Shown: positions 35,702-45,600 of the stretch, in pieces
Position numbering within the stretch: the first letter of the stretch is position 1
How the letters are laid out: each line of letters starts with the position of its first letter
From: BMS3ABIN04 sp965554225
GTDB lineage: Bacteria > Bacteroidota > Ignavibacteria > Ignavibacteriales > Melioribacteraceae
Assembly (NCBI GenBank): GCA_965554225.1
Contig: CBEVZC010000002.1
Span: 3,433-67,432 of the forward strand
DNA length: 64,000 nucleotides
Direction of reading: 5' to 3'
Translations under genes and position numbers: made by a program
The notes under the pieces: model-generated
Told to the model about the DNA's origin: nothing
The model's input: the letters and a program-made list of their open reading frames with translations, nothing else
The model's database searches: none

Positions 35702-36506
35702 AAAGCCGGCAGTAGCAGGAATGTTTTACCCGGCAGATCGAAACGAATTGGAAAGGTTGGTAAAAATGCTGTTAGACCAAAATATTCCAAATGAGCAGTT
35801 TGATCATATTTCCGGAATTGTTTCTCCTCATGCGGGTTATATTTATTCGGGCGGGACGGCTGCTTTTGCATATAATACCGTGAAAGAGAAGAATTATGAA
35901 ACCGTTGTAGTAATTTCTCCAAGTCACAGAGAGTATTTCCCAGGGATATCAATATACGACGGCGATGCTTATTCTACTCCACTTGGCATTGTGGAGATAG
36001 AGAAAGGTATGAGGGAAGCACTAACGAATAATAGTAAAATAATTTTTACGGGTATTCAAGGACATAGGGGGGAACACGCTTTGGAAGTTCAAGTCCCGTT
36101 TTTACAAGTTGTACTTGATAATTTTAAAATTCTTCCTATAACAATGGGTGACCAAAGTAAAATTTTCATAGATGAATTAGCAGAATCGCTTTCAAAAATA
36201 GTTGATGAGAAAACTTTGATTGTTGCCAGTTCCGATTTATCCCATTTTTATTCAAGGAAGCAAGCGGAAATATTGGATTCAAGAATAATAGAACGAATAA
36301 GCGATTTTGATTATCTAGGTTTACAAAACGATCTGGATAATAAAAATTCCGAAGCTTGCGGTGGCGGCGGAATTGTTGCTATGATGAAAGCTTTAGATCT
36401 TAAGAATATTAATCATGCTAAAGTTCTTGCTCATACCGATTCGGGTGATGTAAGCGGAGATACTTCGGAAGTAGTAGGATATTTATCGGCGGTGGTTTAT
36501 AAATAA
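35688..36506 (+). CDS. amrB: AmmeMemoRadiSam system protein B (MEMO1 family)
   Basis: A 272-residue protein of the MEMO family, structurally related to extradiol dioxygenases. Metal-ligand-type histidines are visible in SPHAGYIYSGGTA (His), GHRGEHALEVQVPF (His) and SSDLSHFYSR (His). The conserved EACGGGGIVAMM cysteine region is also present. Human MEMO1 binds copper or iron; the bacterial function is unknown. I prefer the ATG at 35688, with GGAGGGTGA just upstream, over that at 35682. It overlaps the protein A gene by 14 bp and closes the run of genes starting with tryptophanase. Confidence 0.9.
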   Translation: MEVVRKPAVAGMFYPADRNELERLVKMLLDQNIPNEQFDHISGIVSPHAGYIYSGGTAAFAYNTVKEKNYETVVVISPSHREYFPGISIYDGDAYSTPLGIVEIEKGMREALTNNSKIIFTGIQGHRGEHALEVQVPFLQVVLDNFKILPITMGDQSKIFIDELAESLSKIVDEKTLIVASSDLSHFYSRKQAEILDSRIIERISDFDYLGLQNDLDNKNSEACGGGGIVAMMKALDLKNINHAKVLAHTDSGDVSGDTSEVVGYLSAVVYK

Positions 36507-37042
36507 TGCTATTGTACAATATATAGTTCAAATGTTTAGTGGTTTGGAGAATTAAAAGATAAATAAAGAACGTTAATTGTAATTGTAAATGGAAGGGAAA
36601 ACCGTAAATGTAAAAGGTCAAACGTGAAAACCTGCGAAAATTTAGAGAAGTAAATTACTATAAATTGCTTTTAACTTTAAGTATTTAAGATATTCCAAAA
36701 ACTGTTTCACAAAGTTTCACAAAGAGACACAAAGTCGCACAAAGGAAAACACTTGTAGTTTGTAATAATTTAACTTTAGTTCTAATTTCCCCATTATTTT
36801 TAAAAAGTTACTAAATGTATTTATAGTATTCCTCTTGTAATTTTAAAATCTTTCCCGTAAAATGTATTTTAAGTAAATCTTTTTTACAAGAAGCCTTTGA
36901 TAAAGCTTTGAAAAAAGGGGGGCGAAGCTAAATATTCAAAAACTATTTCCAAAATTTTTTATAAGTTTAGTGAAGCCTCATACTCAATAAACAAACGTTC
37001 TGATAAAATTAGTATTTCATTTCAAGATAAACTGATAGGTAG
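36507..37042. other. Long intergenic region
   Basis: A 536-base, AT-rich gap without a supported gene. Its one clear content is the second copy of a dispersed repeat (36614-36745). A short frame ending LQEAFDKALKKGGRS with a stop at 36929-36931 reads like the tail of a lost gene, but it is too short to call. The promoter of the following lipoprotein gene must lie near its right end. Confidence 0.5.
36614..36745. repeat. Dispersed intergenic repeat, copy 2
   Basis: An approximately 132-bp element matching the copy at 26954-27100 at both ends: AAGGTCAAACGTGAAAA on the left and the four-unit 10-nt-period block at 36706-36745 (TTCACAAAG, TTTCACAAAG, AGACACAAAG, TCGCACAAAG) on the right. The middle is AT-rich and poorly matched. 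No open frame. Confidence 0.6.
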
Positions 37043-38458
37043 ATGAAGTCTTCAAAACCAATTCTAATTTTAATTTTTTTATTATTCATTTCATCCTGTA
37101 CTAACCGGCAAAAAAAGAATCAGCCGGTAAATAGAGATCTCAATCAAATTCTTAAACGTGGAAGAATAACAGCTATTACGGGATACAATGCCTATAGCTA
37201 TTTCATTTATAAAGGCAGAGCAATGGGCTATGATTACGATTTGCTAAAGCAACTGGCTGAACATCTTCATGTAAAATTACAAATAATTGTAGAACGCGAT
37301 ATTCGCAAAATGTTTAATATGCTTAATAACGGGACGGGGGATTTGATAGCTTTCAATCTTACGGTAACTAAGGAAAGGGCAAAACATGTTGCCTTTACGC
37401 GGGCTAACCACGAAACCAGGCAGGTCTTGGTCCAAAGAAAACCGAAAAATTGGCGCAGGATGAAACTGCATAACATTGAGAATAAGCTTGTAAGGTCAAC
37501 ATTGGACTTGGAGGGCAAAACAATTTATGTCGAAAGCGGGTCTTCGTATATATCCAGATTAAAGCATTTGTCCGATGAGATTGGCGGTGATATTAATATT
37601 GTTGAAGCGGACCCTAATGCAACAACAGAAGATTTAATTAAGATGGTTGCTTATGGTAAAATTAATTACACGGTTGCCGACGAGAATGTTGCTAAGCTTA
37701 ATCAATCATTTTATACAAACATAGATATTAAAACACCAATCTCTTTTCCTCAAAAAATTGCGTGGGCAGTTAGAAAAACTTCTCCGGAACTTCTGAAAAC
37801 AATAAATCATTGGCTCGACAGTATTAAAACCACATCAGAGTATTATGTGGTTTATAAGAAATACTTCAACGATAGAAGATTGATTAGATCCCGTATTAAC
37901 AGTAAATTTTATTCTTATACCGGCGGTAAGATTTCGCAATATGACGATGTTATTAAAAGGTATGCAGAAAAATTGGGATGGGATTGGAGACTGCTTGCGT
38001 CTTTAATTTATCAAGAATCTGAATTTAATTCTAATGCGAAGTCTTGGACTGGAGCAGTTGGTTTAATGCAATTGCTTCCGGTAACGGCGAAATATTATGG
38101 TGCGGTTAATCCGCTGGAACCTTATCAAAGTTTGGAGGCAGGTTACAAATACATTAAATGGCTCAACAAGTATTGGTCCAAATTTATTTCAGATAAAAAA
38201 GAGCGCATTAAATTTATACTTGCTTCTTATAACATAGGATTTGGACACATTCAGGATGCAAGAAGATTAGCGAAAAAATACGGAGCTAATCCTAATATTT
38301 GGGATAATAATGTAGAAAACTATTTACTAAAGAAATCAGATCCCAAATACTACAACGATCCGCTGGTTAAAAACGGTTACTGCAGTGGAATTGAAACAGT
38401 AGAATACATAAAAGAAATTTACAATCGATATTCACATTATAAACAGTTTATCCCTTAG
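37043..38458 (+). CDS. mltF: MltF-like lytic transglycosylase lipoprotein
   Basis: A 471-residue outer-membrane-anchored murein lyase. A lipoprotein signal ends in FISSC (lipid cysteine 19). It is followed by a periplasmic solute-binding-type (SBP_bac_3) domain, about 45-285, with TAITGYNAYSYFIYKGRAMGYDYDLL. A soluble lytic transglycosylase domain, about 300-450, has the catalytic Glu in LIYQESEFNSNAKSW and GAVGLMQLLPVTAK. This two-domain order is that of E. coli MltF (YfhD). The binding domain regulates activity in MltF. AGG lies just before the ATG. It stands alone. Confidence 0.92.
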   Translation: MKSSKPILILIFLLFISSCTNRQKKNQPVNRDLNQILKRGRITAITGYNAYSYFIYKGRAMGYDYDLLKQLAEHLHVKLQIIVERDIRKMFNMLNNGTGDLIAFNLTVTKERAKHVAFTRANHETRQVLVQRKPKNWRRMKLHNIENKLVRSTLDLEGKTIYVESGSSYISRLKHLSDEIGGDINIVEADPNATTEDLIKMVAYGKINYTVADENVAKLNQSFYTNIDIKTPISFPQKIAWAVRKTSPELLKTINHWLDSIKTTSEYYVVYKKYFNDRRLIRSRINSKFYSYTGGKISQYDDVIKRYAEKLGWDWRLLASLIYQESEFNSNAKSWTGAVGLMQLLPVTAKYYGAVNPLEPYQSLEAGYKYIKWLNKYWSKFISDKKERIKFILASYNIGFGHIQDARRLAKKYGANPNIWDNNVENYLLKKSDPKYYNDPLVKNGYCSGIETVEYIKEIYNRYSHYKQFIP

Positions 38459-38626
38459 TATCATTTGGATAGATTAAATTTATTCTTTAATTTTTACTCT
38501 TACTCCTCACTCATTTCGCTTTCACTAACCAACTCAAAATAACAACAGAACAAATTTACAGTCAGAATATATTTTTTCTTGGTAACTTTAAATTTATGCT
38601 TAATCTTATATTGTAAGGAGAACATT

Positions 38627-39943
38627 ATGAAAAAAATAATTGGAATAAGAAAAGAAACGAAATATGCGTCTGAACGAAGAGTGGCAATTACACCCGAACA
38701 TGCAAAAAAAATAGTTAATGAACATAATATTGAAATTCTTGTGCAGCCTTCCCAACAAAGAATTTTTCATGATTCGGAATATGTTGAAGCGGGAGCAAAA
38801 TTAACGGATGATTTATCCGGTTGTGATTTTATATTTGGTGTAAAAGAAGTGCCTATTGAAGATATGATTGAGAATAAACCTTATTTATTTTTCTCTCACA
38901 CAATTAAAGCACAAGCCTATAATATGCCTTTATTAAAAGCAATATTAGAAAAGAAAATTACATTGTTCGACTATGAATTAGTAAAAAACGAAAAAGGACA
39001 GCGACTAATTTTCTTCGGTCGATTCGCCGGTTATGCAGGAACAATAGATTCATTGTGGCTACTTGGACAGAAATATTTATCAGAAGGAATAGAAACACCG
39101 TTTACAAAAATAAAACAAGCCATTGATTATAATAGTCTTGAAGAAGCAAAAGAAGCAGTGAAATTAGTTGGTGAAGAAATAAAACGTAACGGATTGCCTG
39201 AAGAAATTACTCCAATTATTACCGGGTTTACCGGATACGGCAATGTATCAAAAGGAGCTCAAAGTATTTACGATCTTTTGCCTATAGAAGAATTAAAAGC
39301 AAGCGAATTAGACGATTTCGTTAAAGCCGGAAATTTTTCACCTAATGCGGTTTATAAAATTGAATTTAAAGAGGTTGATATGTACGAGCATACGGTAGGT
39401 TCAGATGATTTCGATTTCAATTATTTTGTTAACCATCCCACAGAATATAAAAGCATATTTAAACAATATTTACCCAATCTTACAATGTTGATAAACGGTA
39501 TTTATTGGGCTCCTGAATTTGAAAGACACGTAACGAAGCAAAGCATGAAAGAGATTTACAGCCAAGATCAAAGTCTGAAATTAAAAGTTATTGGTGATAT
39601 AACTTGTGATATCGGCGGTTCGATTGAAATGACGGTAAAAGCCACAAAATCAAGCAAACCTTGTTATGTTTATGAACCTTTAACCGGTAAAATAATTGAC
39701 GGTTGGGAAGGCAATGGTCCTGTAATTTTAGCCGTGGATATTCTTCCCGCCGAATTACCGCGGGAGTCTTCAAAATCTTTTGGTGATGAACTTTTCCCGT
39801 TTATTCCTGCTTTAGCAAATGCAGATTACTCAAAACCTTTTGAAGAATTAAATTTGCCTAAAGAATTTAAACATGCAATTATTGCACACAAAGGTAGACT
39901 GACTGAAGATTTTAATTATCTGGAAGAGCATTTACCAGATTAA
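38627..39943 (+). CDS. Lysine 2-oxoglutarate reductase (saccharopine-forming), AASS N-terminal type
   Basis: A 438-residue enzyme that condenses L-lysine and 2-oxoglutarate to saccharopine. It resembles the N-terminal half of the eukaryotic bifunctional AASS: IGIRKETKYASERRVAITP, ILVQPS, FFSHTIKAQAYNMPLL, ITGFTGYGNVSKGAQ and MLINGIYWAPEFERHVT all have clear counterparts there. The AlaDH/PNT-like fold is shared with alanine dehydrogenase, but the SHTIKAQ segment is specific. The start at 38627 is chosen because AAGGAG (38615-38620) precedes it; the longer in-frame start at 38579 has none. The partner dehydrogenase gene follows after 276 bp and a terminator. Confidence 0.85.
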   Translation: MKKIIGIRKETKYASERRVAITPEHAKKIVNEHNIEILVQPSQQRIFHDSEYVEAGAKLTDDLSGCDFIFGVKEVPIEDMIENKPYLFFSHTIKAQAYNMPLLKAILEKKITLFDYELVKNEKGQRLIFFGRFAGYAGTIDSLWLLGQKYLSEGIETPFTKIKQAIDYNSLEEAKEAVKLVGEEIKRNGLPEEITPIITGFTGYGNVSKGAQSIYDLLPIEELKASELDDFVKAGNFSPNAVYKIEFKEVDMYEHTVGSDDFDFNYFVNHPTEYKSIFKQYLPNLTMLINGIYWAPEFERHVTKQSMKEIYSQDQSLKLKVIGDITCDIGGSIEMTVKATKSSKPCYVYEPLTGKIIDGWEGNGPVILAVDILPAELPRESSKSFGDELFPFIPALANADYSKPFEELNLPKEFKHAIIAHKGRLTEDFNYLEEHLPD

Positions 39944-39972
39944 AATTAACTGTTAGAAAAATTATTTATTTT

Positions 39973-40004
39973 AAAGATGCTATTTTTCAAGATAGCATCT
40001 TTTC
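39973..40004 (+). terminator. Intrinsic terminator between the two saccharopine-pathway genes
   Basis: Perfect 11-bp stem AAAGATGCTAT (39973-39983) with ATAGCATCTTT (39992-40002), loop TTTTCAAG, ending in a short T stretch. It begins 29 bp after the reductase stop, so the downstream dehydrogenase probably has its own promoter. Confidence 0.75.
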
Positions 40005-40219
40005 ATAATTATTTTCTTTTTTCTAACCTCTCCGTAATGAAATATTTAACTAAATTTGTTTTTGTTTTGGATTTCCTTCTTTTTATGAACTAAATATTTT
40101 AAAAAATTAGAAGCAAACTTTATTAAGAAATTTTCGATTGTAAATTAGAAATAATTTTCTATTTGGAAAAATTCTGTATATGTTAACGGATTAAATTATC
40201 GGATTATAAGGAAATAACA

Positions 40220-41569
40220 ATGAAACATGTACTCATTTTGGGAGCTGGACAGAGCACACCATATCTAATTTCTTATATGCTTGAAAATGCACAGAAATAT
40301 GATTGGTTTGTTACCCTTGGTGATCTTGACTACTCTTTAGCTAGTAAAAGAATTAACAATCATCCTCGTGGAACTGCAATAAAATTTGATATTAATGATG
40401 CTGATATTAGAAGAGAATTTATAAAGAAAAGTGATATCGTTATTAATTTGCTTTCTCCAACTTTTCAGTTTTTAATAGCGCTTGACTGCTTAAATTTTAG
40501 GAAACATTGTATATCGGTTTCCTATGAAAATGTGCGCGTTAAAGATTTACACAGAGATGCAAAAAAAGCCGGAATACTGATATTAAATGAAATGGGTTTA
40601 GATCCTGGAATTGATCACATGATGGCTATGTCAATTATTCATAAGATAAAAAATCAAGGTGGAGAAGTTCAAAGCTTTATTTCTTACGGAAGTGGAATCC
40701 CGGCGCCGGAAGTTAAATCCAATCCGATGAACTACTGCATAACTTGGAATCCTAGAAATGTTGTCATGGCAGGCGAAAGCGGTTCACTGTATAAAGAAAA
40801 CGGAAAAATAAAAGTACTTTCCCGCAATCAGGTTTTTAGAAGAACCTGGAACGTAGATATTGAAGGAATAGGAACCTTAGAAGCATATCCAAACAGAGAT
40901 TCATTAGTTTACCTTGATATATTTGACTTACAAAGGGTTGATACGATGATTCGCGGCACTCTAAGATATCCGGGATGGAGCGAAACCTGGCATCAAATAG
41001 TACGAATGGGAATGCCTAATGAAAATTTACTTATTCCGGATTTGTGCGAAAGAACTTACGCAGAATTTACCGAGATGTTCTTACCACTGAATGTTTCAGG
41101 CGATAAACTTGAAAAGCGAGTTGCTAATTATTTAAATATCAGTCCTACAGGCAAAATAATTGATAATCTTAGGTGGATGGGATTATTTTCCGATGAGAAA
41201 ATAGACGGCAATGCAACTACTGCTGCTAAAGTTTTGGAAAAAATACTAATTGAAAAAATGCCTTTACCGCCGGGAGCGCGGGACATGGTTATTCTTCAGC
41301 ATGAAATAGAAGCAGTTTATCCCAACGAAAATAACCGTAAGGAAGATATAAAAGCTACATTTATTGAATATGGGGAACCGGACGGGTTTACTGCAATTGC
41401 AAAAACTGTAGGAGCGCCTGCTGCGATAGCTGCTAAATTAATCTTAACCGGTAACCTGGATGTTTCAGGATGTAGAATCCCAACGCATCCGGCTATTTAT
41501 AATAAAGTGTTAAAAGAATTAAAGGGACTTGGTTTTGGATTTATCGAAAAAGTGGCTGTCTTGGATTAA
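40220..41569 (+). CDS. Saccharopine dehydrogenase (glutamate-forming), AASS C-terminal type
   Basis: A 449-residue NAD(P)-dependent enzyme that splits saccharopine into glutamate and 2-aminoadipate semialdehyde. The Rossmann start VLILGAGQSTPYLISYML is followed by SVSYENVRVKDL, LNEMGLDPGIDHMMAM, ISYGSGIPAPEVKSNP, LEAYPNRDS, RGTLRYPGW and AIAKTVGAPAAIAAKL. Each has a counterpart in the C-terminal half of human AASS. Together with the gene before it, this gives lysine breakdown by the saccharopine route as two polypeptides. AAGGAAA lies before the ATG. The aminoadipate semialdehyde dehydrogenase is not in the window. Confidence 0.88.
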   Translation: MKHVLILGAGQSTPYLISYMLENAQKYDWFVTLGDLDYSLASKRINNHPRGTAIKFDINDADIRREFIKKSDIVINLLSPTFQFLIALDCLNFRKHCISVSYENVRVKDLHRDAKKAGILILNEMGLDPGIDHMMAMSIIHKIKNQGGEVQSFISYGSGIPAPEVKSNPMNYCITWNPRNVVMAGESGSLYKENGKIKVLSRNQVFRRTWNVDIEGIGTLEAYPNRDSLVYLDIFDLQRVDTMIRGTLRYPGWSETWHQIVRMGMPNENLLIPDLCERTYAEFTEMFLPLNVSGDKLEKRVANYLNISPTGKIIDNLRWMGLFSDEKIDGNATTAAKVLEKILIEKMPLPPGARDMVILQHEIEAVYPNENNRKEDIKATFIEYGEPDGFTAIAKTVGAPAAIAAKLILTGNLDVSGCRIPTHPAIYNKVLKELKGLGFGFIEKVAVLD

Positions 41570-41793
41570 AGAATAATCGACCTTTTAAATTTCTTTTTTA
41601 ATCTCTTATGGTAAATAATGAGAGATAATTATAAAACGAAAGATGTGCATGTTGTTGCTCTCGTTCAGTAATTTACCAAAAAATGTTAAAAGAAACTAAG
41701 AATAACAAAATTTTTCTCCCTTCAATAAACTGAAGTTGTAATTCTTAGCACTAAAAATATAACAATATTTATTTATAAATGTAAAATAATGTT

Positions 41794-42438
41794 TTGAAAA
41801 AATATAAAAATATAATTTGGGATTGGAATGGAACTCTTTTTGACGATATTGAACTCTGCAAAAATATCATCAATAATGTATTGAAAAAAAGGAATATGCC
41901 AATTCTAACTACTGAATCATACCGTGAAATTTTTACAATTCCTGTTGAAGAATATTATAAAAAAGCCGGTTTTGATTTTAGTAAAGAACCGTTTGAAAAA
42001 GTCGGTAAGGAATGGATGGAGGAATATGAGCAGAGAAAGTACGAAGCCGATCTTTCTCATGGAGCTTTTGAAACTGTAGTTGCATTACATGCTCAGGGAA
42101 TTTCACAATCAATCCTTTCTGCGTATAAGCAAAACACTCTTAATGAAATAACCGCTAAATTCGGATTAACTCAATACATGTCAAATATTGTCGGACTCGA
42201 TCATATTTATGCTACCGGTAAGGTTGACCTTGGTAAAGAACTTATGCTGAAACTGGAAGGAGGGAAAAAGGATTCCCTTTTAATTGGCGATACATTGCAC
42301 GATTGTGAAGTTGCAAAAGAAATTGGTGCCGAAAGTGTTTTAATCTCATCCGGTCACCAGAGCAAAGAACGTTTGCAGCAGTGCGGAGTTAAAGTATTTG
42401 ATAATTTTGATGTGCTTAAAGAATATTTGCTAAATTAG
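41794..42438 (+). CDS. HAD-family hydrolase, phosphoglycolate-phosphatase-like
   Basis: A 214-residue HAD phosphatase. Motif I is IWDWNGTLFDD at the extreme N-terminus, motif II is in SILSAYKQ, and the acidic motif IV is LLIGDTLHDCEVAKEIGA. A helical cap lies between motifs I and II (about 15-85). This is the class 1 plan of Gph-like enzymes; the substrate is open. The start is a TTG, because the only near upstream ATG is followed directly by a stop. It stands alone with gaps over 200 bp on both sides. Confidence 0.82.
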   Translation: MKKYKNIIWDWNGTLFDDIELCKNIINNVLKKRNMPILTTESYREIFTIPVEEYYKKAGFDFSKEPFEKVGKEWMEEYEQRKYEADLSHGAFETVVALHAQGISQSILSAYKQNTLNEITAKFGLTQYMSNIVGLDHIYATGKVDLGKELMLKLEGGKKDSLLIGDTLHDCEVAKEIGAESVLISSGHQSKERLQQCGVKVFDNFDVLKEYLLN

Positions 42439-42516
42439 AAAGTCATTCCCCTTAGAAATCATCATATAATTTATTATTTTATTAACCTAAGATTTAAAGA
42501 AGATTATTTTTTTTGC

Positions 42517-42598
42517 GAAAAAGATTAAGTAAATAGGCAGAAGGGAGAAACCTTAGCAATTAAGGATTTGCCGTTTCACTAGAAATCTTTCTTATATA
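42517..42598 (+). promoter_or_regulatory. Possible structured 5' leader of the propeller kinase gene
   Basis: Three nested complementary segments: GAAA/GATT with AATC/TTTC outside (42517-42526 and about 42589-42598), GGCA (42536) with TGCC (42569-42572), and the hairpin CCTTA-GCAAT-TAAGG (42551-42565). It ends about 90 bp before the kinase ATG. It does not match a riboswitch class I recognise and may be chance in AT-rich DNA. Confidence 0.25.
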
Positions 42599-42685
42599 AA
42601 TATCTATAATTAAACTATTTATACTTTTATTTTTTTTGTATTGATAAGCGTCACTTTATATCTGCTTTAAGTTTTCGATAATGAA

Positions 42686-45600
42686 ATGAATATAAAGGAG
42701 TTTTTTATCAATAATAGTTACAAAGTGAAAAGGCTAATCTTTTTAATATTTTTAATAAGCACATCTGCTGCTGCACAAAAATTAAATTTTAAAAGATTTA
42801 CGGCTCAAGACGGACTAAGCATTTCTCAAATTACCTCAATACTTCAGAATAAAGATGGATATTTGTTTATTGGAACAGGTGGTGGTCTTAACATATTTGA
42901 CGGTAATAAATTTAAGGTCTATAATACCAGCAATGGTTTAGTTGATAATAATGTAAATAATTTAGTTTCCGATGATAATAATAATATCTGGATTGGAACA
43001 GATAAAGGGCTGAGTAAATTTGACGGTTATTCTTTCGTAAACTATACAAGAGAGGATGGCCTACCTGGTAATACAATATGGAGTCTTTTTTATACTAATG
43101 ACGGAAAGATTTTAATTGGAACAAATAATGGATTCTGTATTTATGATAATGGAAATTTCATAACTTTTACTGATTCGATTTTTGAGAATCACAAAGCTGT
43201 CTGGTCAATCTATAAAGATTCAAAAGGGTTACTTTGGCTTGGAGTAGAAGGAGGTATAATAAATTATGACGGGAACCAATTTTGGCTAAATAAATGGAAT
43301 AATAGCATTCGCAATAAAGCAGTTTTTACTTTTTGTGAATCCCATGAAGGAAGTCTTTGGATAGGTACGGAAGATAATGTTTATACTCTAAAGGATGAAA
43401 AGTTGACAAATATAAATAGAAAATGGAATGTCAATTTGAAAGGTAATTGGACAATTAAGGAAGATTCGGACAGAAATATATGGATCGGTTCAGATGGGAA
43501 ATTATCAAAAATTTCCAAATCAAAAATAAATACGTACAATAAAAATAACGGATTCAGTGAATATCAAGTTTGGGCAATATGTCAGGATAACGAAAAAAAT
43601 ATGTGGTTCGGAACTGATGGTGATCTATTTATGCTCACGGATGAAAATTATAAAATGTATGATAAATTGGATGGAAAAAATATAAATGCTTGGTCAATTA
43701 AGCAAAATAAAAATGACGACATTTGGATTTTAGCGGAAAAATTTAAGGTTCTCAAATTTCACAACAATAAATTAACATACGTTAACATTCCCGGGTTGAA
43801 AAATATCTCCGGTTTAACTTATATACTAGTTGATAGAAAAAATAACTTATGGTTCGGCGCCGATAATTTTTTACTGAAATATGATTACAGAACACTTAAT
43901 AAAATAAAATTAAAGACAGATTATTATGGTGATGGAGTTCAATGTTTGCTTGAAGATTCAAACGGAAAAATTTGGTTTGGTACTGTTTATAGCGGCGTAT
44001 TTAATTTAGAAGATAACAAACTTAATCCGGTGGATAAATCGATAGGTTTAAATAGTTTGAATGTGTTTTACTTGTTTCGAGATTCCAAAGGAAATTTATG
44101 GGCGGGAACAGGAAATGGAATAAATAAATATGAAAATGATAAATGGATTACTCCGGAAAATCTCAAAAAGTTAAACAGGTATTCAATAATTAACATTAAT
44201 GAAGACTTGCAAGGTAATCTTTGGTTTGGAACCTATGAAATTGGCGTTGTTAAATATTCACCTAAAAGTAATTTGTTTGATACGTTAAGTACAAAAGACG
44301 GTTTAAATGATAATTCGGTTTTAGCTATTTCGTTTGACGGAAACGGGGGAATGTGGATAGGAACAAATAAAGGATTAAATAAATTTGATCTTCGCACTTA
44401 TAACCAAACCGGGAAAAAAATAATTATCCCTTTCAATAGATATGATGGATTCGCGGGAACTGAATTAATTCAGAATGCCGCATTAAAAGACAAAGATGGA
44501 AATATGTGGTTCGGAACGGTAAAGGGTTTATTGAAATTTGATCCCTTGAAGTTAAAATTAACTTCAACTCCGCCGTTAGTTCACATAACAGGTTTAAGTG
44601 TTTTCTCTCCAAACTTCGAAGAATTAAAATTGGATCGTAAGACATTATTAAAATTTTCAAAGGACGAAGCATTACACTTTGACTATGACTATAATAATAT
44701 CAGCATTGATTTTATTGGAATAAATCTGTCAAATCCATATAATGCTAAGTATTCATACCGGTTTAATAAAGGTATGTGGTCTAAGCCGACAAAATCTTCT
44801 AAAATCACATTTCACGATTTATCTTCAGGAAAATATGAATTTGAAGTTAGAGCCGAAAACAAGTATAATGTTTGGAGTACAAAAACAGCAAAAGTAAATT
44901 TTAATATTGCAACGCCATTTTGGAAAACAATTTGGTTCTATGTGCTGTTAGGATTTTTAGTTATGTATCTTACTTATCTATTCTTTACAATTCGGATAAA
45001 TCATATAAAAAAAATGAATAGAGACTTGGAAGAAAGAATTTCAGAAAGATTAAAATTCGAAGAGAAATTAAAACTGAATAAGTTAGAGCTCCAAAAAGCG
45101 AAGACTAAAGCCGAAAAATCAGACAAACTCAAATCTGAATTCCTTGCACAAATGTCGCATGAAATTAGGACGCCGATAAATTCAATTCTAAGTTTTTCAA
45201 ATTTAATTCAAGATGAATTAAAAGATAAATTGGACAGTGAACTTAAAGAAGGGTTCGAGATTGTTAATAGTGGAAGCAGAAGATTAATTAGAACTATCGA
45301 TTCTATTTTAAATATGTCAAGAATACAAACAGGAAATATTGATCTTACACCGGATCGAATAAAGATTTGTGAAATATTAGATGACTTAAAACAAGAATTT
45401 TTAGAAATTGCTAAATCAAAAAGTATTGACTTTAAAACTAATTATAAAATTACTGACTGTTATGTTTATGCCGATAACTATACGGTTACACAATTATTTG
45501 CAAATTTAATTGATAATGCCGTTAAATATACTAATAATGGTAAAATTGAAATAACGATTTACGAATTGGACGACAAGATATGTGTTGATATTAAAGATAC

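Noticed and set aside
36706..36745. CACAAAG tandem units considered as a CRISPR array
   Set aside because: Units are 10 nt with no spacers and no cas genes; it fits a short tandem block of a dispersed repeat.
36875..36931. Short plus-strand frame ending LQEAFDKALKKGGRS, possible tail of a lost gene
   Set aside because: Only about 19 clearly protein-like codons, no start, no family recognised; could be chance in AT-rich DNA.
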